In this document: positions 10,212 through 20,387 of the stretch, piece by piece
How positions within the stretch are numbered: the first letter of the stretch is position 1
How the letters are laid out: each line of letters opens with the position of its first letter
From: Zymoseptoria tritici IPO323
Lineage: Eukaryota > Ascomycota > Dothideomycetes > Mycosphaerellales > Mycosphaerellaceae
DNA length: 64,000 nucleotides
Direction: 5' to 3'
Assembly (NCBI RefSeq): GCF_000219625.1
Contig: NC_018218.1
Span: forward strand, 5,642,001 to 5,706,000
Made by a program: the position numbers and the translations under genes
The notes under the pieces: generated by a model
Told to the model about the DNA's origin: nothing
The model's input: only the letters and a program-made list of their open reading frames with translations
Databases searched by the model: none

Positions 10212-11092
10212 ATGAAGCTCACCAACATGCTCCTCATGGCCACGCTCGCCGTCGTGGGTTTCGCATCTCCGGTGGACCGTACGTTTCGCTCGACGCGCCG
10301 ACTACCAGCTCCACCATGCCATGCAACGTGAAAGCTGACAACGTTCCAGGTCGAAGCCAGCTGGCGGATTCTTGCTACGGTCCTCCCGGCTGCGCTGCAG
10401 TGGAGGAGCAGAAGCGCGCCATCAGTCCATCTGTCGAGTCTTACGACGGCGCCAGCGTCGAGACCAGGAGCCAGCTGGCGGAGGAGAAGCGCGCCATCAG
10501 TCCATCAGTCGAGTCTTACGACGGCGCCAGCGTTGAGGAGAAGCGCTCCATCAGTCCATCAGTCGAGTCTTACGACGGCGCCAGCGTTGAGGAGAAGCGC
10601 TCCATCAGTCCATCAGTCGAGTCTTACGACGGCGCCAGCGTTGAGGAGAAGCGCTCCATCAGTCCATCAGTCGAGTCTTACGACGGCGCCAGCGTTGAGG
10701 AGAAGCGCTCCATCAGTCCATCAGTCGAGTCTTACGACGGCGCCAGCGTTGAGGAGAAGCGCTCCATCAGTCCATCAGTCGAGTCTTACGACGGCGCCAG
10801 CGTTGAGGAGAAGCGCTCCATCAGTCCATCAGTCGAGTCTTACGACGGCGCCAGCGTTGAGGAGAAGCGCTCCATCAGTCCATCAGTCGAGTCTTACGAC
10901 GGCGCCAGCGTTGAGGAGAAGCGCTCCATCAGTCCATCAGTCGAGTCTTACGACGGCGCCAGCGTTGAGGCCAGGAGCCAGCTGGCGGAGGAGAAGCGTA
11001 CCGAAAGTCCAGACGTGGACGCTTACGACGGCACCCTCGTCGAGGCAAGGAGCCAGCTGGCTGCTTCCGTCTACGGCGATTCGACGGAGTAA
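10212..11092 (+). CDS. Secreted Kex2-repeat peptide precursor, candidate dikaritin RiPP precursor
   Basis: Two exons (10212-10278 and 10350-11092, 71-nt GT-AG intron) encode 269 residues. Residues 1-19 are a signal peptide (MKLTNMLLMATLAVVGFAS). The rest is built from 18-residue units with eleven Lys-Arg pairs at 44, 69, 87, 105, 123, 141, 159, 177, 195, 213 and 238. Ten units carry the core ISPSVESYDGASV; the last is divergent (ESPDVDAYDGTLV). Most KR pairs are preceded by Glu-Glu, as in ustiloxin-type precursors. Cleavage after KR by the Golgi protease Kex2 would release peptides of the type SISPSVESYDGASVEEKR. Each core has one Tyr, the residue whose ring is cross-linked in known dikaritins. 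A second motif RSQLA flanks the array four times. A UstYa-family gene lies divergently upstream. Alternative: an unmodified Kex2-processed peptide (pheromone-like or surface-acting). Confidence 0.87.
10535..10966 (+). repeat. 54-bp tandem repeat array, eight units, inside the precursor gene
   Basis: Eight consecutive 54-bp units starting GAGGAGAAGCGCTCC appear identical or nearly so at the DNA level, each coding 18 residues. Two earlier units (from about 10403 and 10478) and one later unit (about 10991) are more diverged. Such sameness at silent sites points to recent expansion or gene conversion. Copy number is likely to vary between strains. Confidence 0.95.
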
Positions 11093-11677
11093 AAACACGA
11101 CTGCGCTGGTCCATGGAGAGCTCCCTGCCAAGGCGGTACTCGCAGCTATTCCCCTGGAGCGGAAAACTTGCGCCCATCGGCGAGAGATGGCGCAAGGATC
11201 AAAGGAGCCTCTGCTATTGGCGATGGAATGATGGCTGTGCCCGGTATTCTCAAGATGGCGTAGCTAATGCTTGAAATCGACAATGGTTCGCTGATCTCTC
11301 ATGTCCTTGGTCGTGTCTTTTGTCCCAGTGAAAGGTCGTCGTTGTTGCTCTTGTAGGCGCATTCTTGGTTGTAGTCGAGTGTTTATGCAGAAGAGCAGCC
11401 ATACGGCCATACGACTCGGGAACAGTGTGATGATCTCTCAGTGTGATGATCTCTCAGCGTGATGATCTCTCAGCGTGATGGTACGGCCGTCCTTGGGCTC
11501 TGCTGCCTCTACCGCGTTCGTCTAGGATGAAATAGATTGATCGCAAAAGCGGTGAGTTCGAGACGCGTTTCAGCAAGGCTACGATGTCGTGCCCCCGTCC
11601 CAATTACCTCATCGTTAACTCCATTAACGCCGTCCCTGCCGTCTTCCTCCTACATCATTCACACTCTTACTCTTCCC
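11093..11677. other. Intergenic with a 16-bp minisatellite
   Basis: Between the precursor gene and the aldo-keto reductase. Holds the short tandem repeat at 11425-11481; otherwise nothing recognised. Confidence 0.5.
11425..11481. repeat. 16-bp tandem repeat, about 3.5 copies
   Basis: Units of GTGTGATGATCTCTCA, the later ones with GC in place of GT at the start, run head to tail downstream of the precursor gene. Non-coding minisatellite. Confidence 0.85.
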
Positions 11678-12924
11678 ATGTTCCGCCTCCTCCCCAAACT
11701 CTTCCATCATACCATCAAGCCTCAAGCCCGACCCTTCACAACCACAACTCCATACAAAATGCCTCTCCTCGCCGCCGGCACGGGCAAGCCCCGCGTGATC
11801 CTCGGAACCATGACCTTCGGGCCCGACCCCGCCCAAGGTGCCCGAGTGACCTCTCTCGACGAATACAAAAAAGTGCTCGACACTCTCCAGCAGAACGGAT
11901 ACCACGAGATCGACACCGCGCGAGTCTACGTCGGAGGTCAACAAGAAGCTTTCTCCCGGGAAGCAGGCTGGAAAGACCGCGGCCTGAGCGTGGCTACGAA
12001 ATGGTATCCTTTCCAAGCGGGAGCTCATCAGGGCGACAAGCTCGAGGAGCAGTTGAACAAGAGTTTGGAAGAGCTGGGAACGAATTGTGTGGATATCTTC
12101 TACCTGCATGCTGCAGACCGAAGTTTGCCTTTCCAGGAGCCACTGAAGAAGCTCAATGAGCTTCACAAGGCTGGCAAGTTCGTGCAGTTGGGATTGAGCA
12201 ACTTCACTGCTTTTGAGGTCGCCGAGGTGGTCATGCTCTGTATTCAAAACAACTGGGTCCGGCCTACCATCTATCAGGGAATGTATAACGCCATTCAGAG
12301 GAACATTGAACCCGAGCTCATCCCGGCGTGTCGACGGTACGGCCTGGATATCGTGGTTTACAACCCGATCGCAGGTGAGTTGTGAATTGGATCAGGTCTG
12401 CAGTAGCCCAAGACCGACCATGGGAGTGCCAGCAGATCTTACTCCATTGAAACCTCGTTGGCGAGACCATAGCTGACATAAACACGTCTCCGCCAGGTGG
12501 TATTTTCTCAGGCAAATACAAGACCAACGAGATCCCGAAGGAGGGAAGATACAGCGACGTCAACGCCAAAGTCGGCCAGAACTACCGCAAACGATACTTC
12601 CAAGACGCAACGTTCGATGCGCTCCGACTTATCGAGCCAGTGGCTGAGAAGCACAACCTCACATTGCTGGAGATTGGCTTCAGATGGGTCGTCCACCACT
12701 CCAAGCTCAAGGTCCAAGACGGTGGAAATGATGGCATCATCATCGGTGTATCAAGTTTGGCACAACTGGAGTCGAATTTGAAGGACATCGAAAAGGGACC
12801 TTTGCCGGAGGAGGTCGTGAAAGTGCTGGACGAGGCGTGGCTGATTACCAAGCCGACGGCAGCGGTCTACTGGCATTTGGATCTGGAGTACAAGTATGAT
12901 ACGCTCAAGGCGTTGTTGGCGTAG
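11678..12924 (+). CDS. Aldo-keto reductase (AKR7-like, aflatoxin-aldehyde-reductase group)
   Basis: Exons 11678-12374 and 12497-12924, joined by a 122-nt GT-AG intron at the GGIFSGKY motif, give 374 residues. Family marks: PRVILGTMTFGP at the start of the barrel, EIDTARVY with the catalytic Asp-Tyr, VATKWYPF with the Lys, DIFYLHAAD with the catalytic His, QLGLSNFTAFEV, and IIIGVSSLAQLESNL near the end for NADPH binding. AKR7 members reduce aldehydes such as succinic semialdehyde and dicarbonyls. An in-frame ATG at 11759 (MPLLAAG) starts the enzyme proper; the upstream 27 residues are basic and Ser/Thr-rich (RLLPKLFHHTIKPQARPF) and could be a mitochondrial targeting signal. It lies 0.6 kb after the peptide precursor on the same strand; a tailoring role there is possible but unproven. 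Confidence 0.88.
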
Positions 12925-13584
12925 AATAAGCGATCATGAGATGTGGAATTGCCTAAAGTGGTAACAGGTACTGATCTGATCTAGCAGCGGCACTTATACA
13001 GCACACAATTACGACCAAGATCTGTATTGCTGCACTCTGTCCACGTGCTCCATCTCAGCATGCCCAAACAAGAAAGATGGGAGAGTCTCAAAGTCGAGTC
13101 AGCTGCACTTATCAGACAATGTCTCACATGTGATGCGCCAAGCCGCAACCACCTCTATCTTCAACACAAAAACCCACGCGCTGCACTTTTGTCTCTCACA
13201 CGACAATCTGAAAAGTCATGGCCAACACACTTTACCACGCCACAGTGCTGGTGTCCGAACTGGAGCCTGGCCTGTCCCTCCTGATCGCCCTCTGCCGCAC
13301 ATCCACCACTTTTATCCATCGATCTGCGGCTCAATGTGCCTGCTGAGAGGACGACTTCGTGATGTTGTGTTGAGATAGAGGTCACCCTCCTTTCGAGGTC
13401 CGTGGCAATAGTCCAGTCAGTGTTTGCTGTACCTTCTGCCAGTCCCATTTGCGTTCCTTCTCGCTTCCTTCTCTCCATCACATTCGCTTGCATCGCATAC
13501 GTGGCGCAACTCATTCCATCCCATCGCCTTCATACCCATCACATCAACCCAGCCGGCCTCCACCAGTACATCTACCCCCTCAAG
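12925..13584. other. Intergenic
   Basis: No convincing coding frame or RNA gene seen. Confidence 0.5.
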
Positions 13585-13947
13585 ATGTCCAACCAACCCC
13601 CTCCCTTCCGCTACCATCAACCTACTTCCTACCGCTACAACACCAACCCTTCCTACACCACGCGTCCCACAACCCGTCCCACGACCCGTCCACCGCACAC
13701 AACACCGTCCTACACCACCGCTCCTACTTCCTCGACCCGCCCCTCCCCCAGCCCCTCATCCTCCCGCCGACAAGTCCATTTCCCCGACGACCACCTCCCA
13801 AGCTCACTCTCCCTACGCCTCAAATTGGGTCCTCACGATCGTCCGTCGTGTGTGATCAAAATCAGTGTGTATTTCGAGATGGGAAGATTGCCGAGGGTGA
13901 AGGTCAAGACTTCCAGGCCGAATGAGAGGAGGAGACATCGGCGGTGA
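13585..13947 (+). CDS. Hypothetical small Pro/Thr/Ser-rich basic protein
   Basis: A 120-residue frame with an ATG in acceptable context (CAAG before it). The N-terminal half is Tyr/Pro/Thr-rich and carries a short repeat (TTRP three times). The second half (SLSLRLKLGPHDRPSCVIKISVYFEMGRLPRVKVK) looks more like a folded segment and ends in an Arg-rich tail. I do not recognise it and no domain is visible. Base use is like its neighbours. It converges on the gamma-tubulin gene. It may be spurious. Confidence 0.35.
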   Translation: MSNQPPPFRYHQPTSYRYNTNPSYTTRPTTRPTTRPPHTTPSYTTAPTSSTRPSPSPSSSRRQVHFPDDHLPSSLSLRLKLGPHDRPSCVIKISVYFEMGRLPRVKVKTSRPNERRRHRR

Positions 13948-14257
13948 AAAGGGCAGGGACGGCAACGAGAAGGGGAAATTCGATGTGAGGGTGGAGGTGC
14001 AGGTGGAGAGGGAAAGATGAGGCTGATGAGGACGGGAGAAGCAGAAGAGGGAATGATAATGGAAAGGAATGAGAAGCAAGCCAAAGCGTCGAGTCGCTGG
14101 TATCGTGCATTTTGCCTCTTAAATAGCTGGGAAAGATCGAACGGAAGGGAGGGTTTGGCCGTACACTCCCAAACACAAAGGACGCCATGATCGCCGAAAC
14201 GCCGAGCTTCAAAGAACAGCACTCCAAGTTCCACCGTCTTTTCAGGCCCTTCACGCA
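13948..14257. other. Intergenic, convergent 3' ends
   Basis: Purine-rich plus strand; nothing recognised. Confidence 0.5.
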
Positions 14258-15892
14258 TCACCTCCCCGTCGCCCCACCATCCGTCCGTCCATCCTCCTTC
14301 CCCTCCCCCTCCTCCTGCTCCCCACTCAAATAATCCGCCTTCTCCGCCGCCTCATACTCCCCAACCAAATCCATCACCACCTCCTTGCTCTCGTCAAACT
14401 CCCCGAAACCATCTCGAAACGAGTCGTAGCGCTTATACTGTTCGAGATACGCGTTGCGGTTGCGCATGCGGTCGTACTGCCAAACGATGCGCTTGAAGAG
14501 GGTCGCGATGCCGGTGTGGTTGGCGAGCATGAGGCCGGATACTCGAGGGGGTGGGGTCGAGGTGTAGGGTGGGGAGAGGTAGGGAGATGTGCGGGAGAGG
14601 GCGACTTGGATTGAGGCGGGGCCCCAGGGGATGAAGGAGGCGAGGGAGCGTTCGCGGATGCGGAGGAGGGATTTGTGGACCTGAGAGGTGGTGTTAGCTG
14701 GGAATTTTTCGGTATTTTGGGAGGGGGGCTTACGTCGGTGGGATCGGCTTCCCCCATGATGATATTAAGGATGGAGATGTAGCAACTCGACTTGCTGGGC
14801 TTCGTCGAGACCATTTGATTCTTCGGTTGCAGCAGTCGACGCATAACGTCCAAGACGGTGGTTTTTCGCACAGTCTTCGCGGCTTCAACATTGTCGCCTG
14901 TGAAAGGAGTGTAGCTAGTCTGGAGGAAATGACATCGCGGGGTGGGAATCAAGCTGGCCATAATTCCTACCAGATCGTTGTGCATGTAGCCCGGGTATCT
15001 CAGTGTTGTGGTCGCAGCGGACATGACCGTAGCGACGAGCTGGTTTGTTTGTTGGAGGGAAGGTTTCTGAACGTGGAGGGTGTCTGCTGCGATTCGGGAG
15101 AGAGCGCCGTTGTCGAGGACTACAACAGCATCGGCATTTTGTGTAAGTCGTCGCAAGGCGAGGAGGGAGTTGTATGGCTGCACCACGACGTCTCCCGAGC
15201 CTTGACCTTGCGTATCCGGGAAGACAGAGTACGTCTGAATAATCTTCTTCGGGAAGCGGTCGTTCAGTCGTTCGAGCAGGAAAGATCCAAGTCCAGATCC
15301 TGTACCACCAGCAATCGAATGCAGCAGCATGAATCCCTACTCCATATCAGTATCCACATGTCCACTCCTTCTTCTGACAGCATCTCACCTCCAAACTATC
15401 ACTCCCATCCGCCTCCCGATCAATCATATCCATCAACTCATCCTGCACCGTCGCTCCCATATCGAACCCAGCCGCCCAATTGTTTCCCGCGCCCGCTCCC
15501 TCTTTATGCACATAAAAGTTCTCCGGATTGTAGATATTCTTATACGGCCCAGTCTGAATGCCATTGATCACACGCGGTTCGAGGTCGAGGAGGATCGCAC
15601 GGGGGATGTATCGTGTGTCGTCGGATTGGTAGAAGAAGACATCTTTGCGGTCGCCGCCGGAGGTCGCAAAGTCTTCGAGATTCCCGTCTTGGTTGATGCC
15701 GTGTTCAAGGCAGAGCTGTTGCCAGAATTGGGAGCCGACTGCGTGGTGACATTAGCATGGGTCGTGGGACTGGATGAGGGTGGTGGTACTCACCGCTGTT
15801 GCCGCACTGGCCGGCTTGGAGCGTGATGATTTCACTGAGAGCGAAAGTTAGATGAGGCCTTCTCTCATTGAGGTCACGACTTACCGCGGCAT
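14258..15892 (-). CDS. Gamma-tubulin
   Basis: Five exons: 15892-15885 (8 nt), 15834-15794, 15738-15389, 15336-14734 and 14680-14258, all joined by GT-AG introns of 50-55 nt, give 474 residues. It begins [16 protein letters not shown], the gamma-type N-terminus, and carries the tubulin GTP-binding loop in [15 protein letters not shown], then the gamma-specific TYSVFPDTQ and KYNPENF-like [10 protein letters not shown]. The last exon contains [19 protein letters not shown] and ends in an acidic, Glu/Gly-rich tail ([11 protein letters not shown]). Gamma-tubulin nucleates microtubules at spindle pole bodies as part of the gamma-tubulin complex. The first coding exon of 8 nt and the 41-nt second exon are typical of how fungal tubulin genes hold their introns near the 5' end. 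Confidence 0.96.
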
Positions 15893-16431
15893 GTTGTCGT
15901 GCGATCATGCAGAGAATTGTTGTATGTGTATTTTGAGGTGTTGTCAAAGTGTTTGGTTGGAAGACGTGAAGTTGGCGGGGCAGAAACGCGTCTCTCAAAG
16001 GCTTCACGCGTTGAAGGGTGGACGGCATGGCCGAATTCTTTACAACGACATACTCTACATTTCTACAGGATCGAATCCATGAGGAGCCTTTCGCAGCCAA
16101 ATGGTATCAATTTGACTCTTCCCTCTAGGAATGCCCTCCCAGCACTAACCGTATGCTGTGCTATCCGCTTTCAGTGACCTTCTATCCTCAGAGCAGGTCT
16201 TGGAAGGTCAATGTGGCCTGCCGCAATCGATTTCGCAGCCAGCAGATGTGCTCTTATCCATGCCTCGGATCTCGTCGTCTCTTGTAGCTGGCCCTTAGGC
16301 TGCGTGTTAAATGACAGGCGTCTTTTGCCAGACGGATCCCTCCTCTTCCGGGATGGCACTTGGAGCAGCACGAGACTTCCTCGTTCTTGCAGCGTCATTG
16401 ATGCAATTTGTTCCTCATCAAAGACACTCTC
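15893..16431. other. Intergenic, gamma-tubulin promoter region
   Basis: Lies upstream of the gamma-tubulin start and downstream of the dynactin p25 gene. No other feature recognised. Confidence 0.5.
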
Positions 16432-17185
16432 TCACTTGATCGTCCTCACTAATCCCTTCAAATCTCCTCCCTCCACAATCTCCACCTCTCCACTCCCCAC
16501 CTGTCCCCAGCCATCACCCACCTCGCCAACAATCCTCGCCGGCCTACCCGCCACAACACTCCCTGGCGGAATCATCATATTCGCCGGCACAACCGTGTTG
16601 GGCAACACTTTGCACCCTTCCTTGATCATACTAAAGGGTCCCAGCACGCAGTTCTCCCCAATGTGGACGTGGCTGGAGATGCTCGCGGATGAAATTTGCG
16701 AGTTGGCACCGATGAAGACGTTGTCCGCGATACGCATGGGGTAGTAGGTTAGTTTGCCGTGGTGGAGACGGGAGGGAGGGTGGAGGGTTGTGCCGGTGGA
16801 GATGATGCTCGCTCTGTCGAAGGTTAGTCAATATCTTTCTCGAGGGACAATGGACGAGAGATCTCATAATTGCTGGAGTTTCGTTTACAAGGACTTGCCT
16901 TCCAATGTTGATAGCAGTCGTTGGAGCTTTGGCTGGTTGCCCTTCGGCTGGTGGTTCTGGTATTCGTTGGAGATCACCGCGAAGGTGTACGCCAGCCATC
17001 AAGACTGATCTACCACCCAGCATGATGTTCTGTTTCCCTTCGATATGCGCTCGCCGTGAGATCTTGTTGCCTGTGTCCTGGTTTTGTTGTTAGCATGCGT
17101 TATTATGTCTAAAAGAATGTTGGCTTACTGTCTCTATGTATTCGGTCTTGACCGAACGTCGACTTGTTGCTGTAGGTCGCGACAT
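16432..17185 (-). CDS. Dynactin subunit 5 (p25), hexapeptide-repeat protein
   Basis: Exons 17185-17129, 17077-16899 and 16813-16432 give 205 residues. Intron 1 is GT-AG (51 nt); intron 2 (85 nt) begins GCAAGT, a GC-AG intron, and only this join restores the conserved AINIGRASIISTGTTLHPP. The start MSRPTATSRRSVKTEYIETDTGN matches the p25 N-terminus, followed by NIMLGGRSVLMAGVHLRGDL and the left-handed beta-helix repeats (DNVFIGANSQISSASI, HVHIGENCVLGPFSMI, TVVPANMMIPPGSVVAG). p25 caps the pointed end of the dynactin Arp1 filament and is needed for linking dynein to early endosomes in filamentous fungi. Divergent from the PI-PLC-X gene over 350 bp. Confidence 0.92.
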
Positions 17186-17535
17186 GATGCCTGCGCACTT
17201 CAGGGCTGTCAAAAGATGTTTGAAGGTAAGATGGTTGGGAATCGTAGATGTTGTTGACATCTCGTGCACTCGTTCATATATCCTTGTTGTGCCTCAGGCA
17301 CCATCTGTTTCACGACCACGCCATTGACCAGGATGGCCCCACATGAGGTCTCGTTTGACTGACCACATGACATTGGACTTCACCCAATACACCGCTTTTG
17401 AACAGGCAGACCTTGCTTCGATCATCAGCGTGATGTGCAAGAGATTTCCAGCGAGCAATGGATGAGACGAACTGTTGGAAGCAGAGCGAGTGGGACAGCT
17501 TCTCACCGCTCAAAGCTCGATAACAACAACCCACC
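17186..17535. other. Short divergent promoter region
   Basis: 350 bp shared upstream region of the dynactin p25 and PI-PLC-X genes. No further features recognised. Confidence 0.5.
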
Positions 17536-18789
17536 ATGAAACAATGTATCCTCAAAGGTACAAAAGACCGGCGGCCTACCAATGTTGACGCTTTCGCCGA
17601 CCTCGAGAAAGGCTATGGGACTTTCGACCATGATAACCAGCAATCCTCCCAAGATGGTCCGAACGAACCAGAAGAAGACTTCGGCTCGAATTGGATGTCC
17701 CATCTGCACGACAGCACCTTACTATCCGCCCTGACCATCCCGGGAACCCACGACTCCGCGACCTCAGCCTCCCACATCCCATTCATCCGCACACAATCTC
17801 TTTCAATCACAGACCAACTCGCCCTCGGAATCCGCTACTTCGACCTCCGCTGCGCTCTACGGCAAAACATCCCCGTCATGGTTCATGGCCTGGCATATCT
17901 AAACCTCACCCTCGCATCCGTGCTGTCCGACTTGACGGCCTTCCTGTCCGCCCATCCAGGAGAAGGCCTGGTCGTACAAATCAAGCAGGACCGCAAACCC
18001 TCCAAGTCAGACATATCCTTCTCGCGGGCGATATACCTCGAACTCGAAGCCATCCGCCCTTACCTCCGCACCCTCCCCACAACTCCCACCCTCGGCGAAG
18101 CTCGCGGCAAAATCCAACTCTTCCGCCGCTACAACCTCCCCCGTGGCATCCGAGGATACGGCATCGACGTAACCCAATGGCAAGACAACCCCGAGGAACC
18201 ATTTACAATCCACCACCCCTGGTTCCGCCAGCAATTAACAATCCAAGACCACTACTCCTTCACATCCGGAACCTCCCTCCCCTCACTCGTCACCTCAAAG
18301 ACGACATCCGTGATCTCCCTCCTCAACCGCGCAGCCTCTGACTCCGATTCCCCCTCGCACGACGACGACGAGCCGGATTCAGCGCACTGGTACATCAACT
18401 TCACCTCCGCCTTCGAAATCAACGTCTGGTACCAGATCCCTCCCCGCACAATCGCCGTGGGAGGATATTATTTCCTGCGGTGGGTGGATGGAGTCAATGC
18501 AAGGCTGCGGGCCTGGGTGGAAGTAAAGGGGGGAGGGAAGGGGTTGGGGATTGTGGTTATGGATTTTCCGGAGAGTGAGGGGGATTTGGTGGAGGAGTTG
18601 ATTTTGACGAATTTTGAGCAAGGTGAGAAAGGTAGCGATGTGGGGTGGAGGAGGTGGTGGCGGGGAGTGGGTGTAGGTTTGGTGGTGGGCATGGCGGTTG
18701 GTCTGCTTTTGATGGCGGTCGTGTTGGCCTGGGCGATGTTTATGGATGAGCAGACCGCGAGGGTGGTGGTTGGATATCTCGGGTGGTGA
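17536..18789 (+). CDS. PI-PLC X-domain phosphodiesterase-like protein with C-terminal anchor
   Basis: Single exon, 417 residues. The X-domain begins at about residue 55 with WMSHLHDSTLLSALTIPGTHDSA, whose His is the first catalytic histidine, followed by QLALGIRYFDLRCA (metal/phosphate-side residues), VMVHGLAYLN with the second catalytic His, and HPGEGLVVQIKQDR. This is the small bacterial-type phosphatidylinositol-phospholipase-C fold, with no Y, C2 or PH domain. A hydrophobic segment near the end (VGLVVGMAVGLLLMAVVLAWAMF) predicts one C-terminal membrane span. Fungal members of this type are common and mostly uncharacterised; cleavage of phosphoinositides or GPI-like lipids is inferred only from the fold. 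The ATG at 17536 is the first in the frame. Confidence 0.88.
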   Translation: MKQCILKGTKDRRPTNVDAFADLEKGYGTFDHDNQQSSQDGPNEPEEDFGSNWMSHLHDSTLLSALTIPGTHDSATSASHIPFIRTQSLSITDQLALGIRYFDLRCALRQNIPVMVHGLAYLNLTLASVLSDLTAFLSAHPGEGLVVQIKQDRKPSKSDISFSRAIYLELEAIRPYLRTLPTTPTLGEARGKIQLFRRYNLPRGIRGYGIDVTQWQDNPEEPFTIHHPWFRQQLTIQDHYSFTSGTSLPSLVTSKTTSVISLLNRAASDSDSPSHDDDEPDSAHWYINFTSAFEINVWYQIPPRTIAVGGYYFLRWVDGVNARLRAWVEVKGGGKGLGIVVMDFPESEGDLVEELILTNFEQGEKGSDVGWRRWWRGVGVGLVVGMAVGLLLMAVVLAWAMFMDEQTARVVVGYLGW

Positions 18790-19370
18790 GTTGCATCGGA
18801 TTGGAGGTGTACATATTGCATTGCGGACAACGAGGAACAGCGCAAGCTTGGCCAAAAGGCTGGAAGAGAGAATGAGAGCATGGCATATGACATGTAACGT
18901 AGCATTGCATTGAGACGACTACCATGTGGACTCAGAGCTTCCTCCGTTGAAAGCTTCCACAGACAGTTCATGATCCGATTGTTCGAACTCCTGATACCAC
19001 CAAACGTGCGGTGGACATCGTTTCATTACTGCACCGACCTGGCGCACACTTGACTCTGGCTCTCGCGGCTTGTAAGTTCGCCTTCATGTTGTTTCTCGAG
19101 AATGCGTGGCCATCTGAGCGATGTGTTATCCCTCGCTCGCCGCCTCCGAGATCTTACAACTCTCTGTCATCGGCGCCGCCCAGCCAGAAATGCTTTAGTC
19201 CAGCACGAGCGTTTGGAAAGCCGATCCATAACGAGTGCACCCAATTTCATTGTGGGTAGACTCCATTCGCAAGGAGGTGGCCGTACTTGCAGACAATACC
19301 TCGTAAGCTGCGTGTGAGAAAACTTCAGCGCTCGTCGACATCAAATCCACATCTTTATGTTCTCAATCCT
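18790..19370. other. Intergenic, convergent 3' ends
   Basis: Between the PI-PLC-X gene and NOP16. Nothing recognised. Confidence 0.5.
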
Positions 19371-20129
19371 TCACTCGACAGAACCACCGCTCTGCCTCCA
19401 TTTCTTGATCCTCTTCTTCAAATCGCCCTCACTCCGCTGCATGTAATTGATCTTGTGATCCCTCGCCATCTTCTCGTAATCAACCCCATACTTCTTCACC
19501 AACTCCTCAATAAACGCCACTTCCCCCTCGGGTTGTCTCCTCTTATACTTCGTGACAGGTCGATTCGCCGCTTCCTCCAATTGCCGCACCGTCTCAGTCT
19601 TGTTCGCCGCTCGTCGGCTGGAGGACGCAAGATCTGTGCTGCCGTGTTGATTCTTAAGGTTGAGAATATCGTCATCTCCCTCCTCGCCCTCTTCATCCTC
19701 GTCTTCCTCCGAACTATCCAACTCATTCAACGGATCATTCAACGGATTACTCCTCTTCCCCTTCCCCTCATCCATAACCCTCAAAATCGCCCCGGTCTCC
19801 GGGTCCCGCTCAATCCGCACCTCACTAACATCCAACCGTTCCTTCCTCTTCGTCGCCGCCGTAATATTCAACGGATCCACTTTCCCCCTCGACTCGCCTC
19901 CCTCCTCTTCTTCCCGACGCACATCCGACACTTTGCGCTCCACGCCTCCAGTCGACTTGTTCAATTTGGCCGTGAGACCGAGGCGAGAGTAGTTTTGTGC
20001 GAAGGTGAGGTTTTTGTCCCAGTTTTGGGCGATGATGGGGTGGTGCAGGAGGCGTTTTTGGGATTTGGGCTTGTGTTTGACTTTGCTTATTGAGGAGCGG
20101 TTTTTCTTTTTTTGGAGGGTGCGGCCCAT
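19371..20129 (-). CDS. NOP16: Nucleolar ribosome-biogenesis protein NOP16
   Basis: Single exon, 252 residues, from the ATG at 20129 although the frame is open upstream; the family always begins MGR-LQKKKNRSS, as here. It continues ISKVKHKPKSQKRLLHHPIIAQNWDKNLTFAQNYSRLGL, the signature block of NOP16. A middle acidic region (SSEEDEDEEGEEGDDD) is followed by the conserved C-terminal helix region ending in KRIKKWRQ, with EVAFIEELVKKYGVDYEKMARDHKINYMQ before it. NOP16 is a nucleolar factor for 60S subunit assembly. Divergent from the ZIP transporter gene, with 258 bp between start codons. Confidence 0.95.
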   Translation of the reverse strand: MGRTLQKKKNRSSISKVKHKPKSQKRLLHHPIIAQNWDKNLTFAQNYSRLGLTAKLNKSTGGVERKVSDVRREEEEGGESRGKVDPLNITAATKRKERLDVSEVRIERDPETGAILRVMDEGKGKRSNPLNDPLNELDSSEEDEDEEGEEGDDDILNLKNQHGSTDLASSSRRAANKTETVRQLEEAANRPVTKYKRRQPEGEVAFIEELVKKYGVDYEKMARDHKINYMQRSEGDLKKRIKKWRQSGGSVE

Positions 20130-20387
20130 TTTGAAGGATGTTGTGGGAGGTTTGTGTATGGAGATGTTGTAATGGGTTCGAAGATGGTCGTCTTCGAGTT
20201 CACATGCGATTCGGAAAATTCTTAGCGGCGGGAGTGTCCGTCCCCCGGATCCAGGGTTCTTATCGCTTATCGAGAGGAACAGGGGCGGGCTGGGCATTGG
20301 AATTCATGGAGACGTCGCTTGAATTGAACAGCTTTTCGTCCGATGGTATAGAACATTGCTAAAGAGGAGGGATACTGGATCAACACC

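Noticed and set aside
10535..10966. Regular repeats that could be taken for a CRISPR array
   Set aside because: The units are head-to-tail with no unique spacers, stay in one reading frame, and lie in a fungal secreted-protein gene.
10533..11231. Second open frame of 232 codons across the repeat array
   Set aside because: It is open only because the 54-bp unit is a multiple of three and has no stop in that frame; it lacks a signal peptide and family features. The first frame has both.
11678..12924. Aldo-keto reductase as a proven member of the peptide pathway
   Set aside because: Only position supports it; AKR7 enzymes are common detoxifying genes, so it was not included in the core claim.
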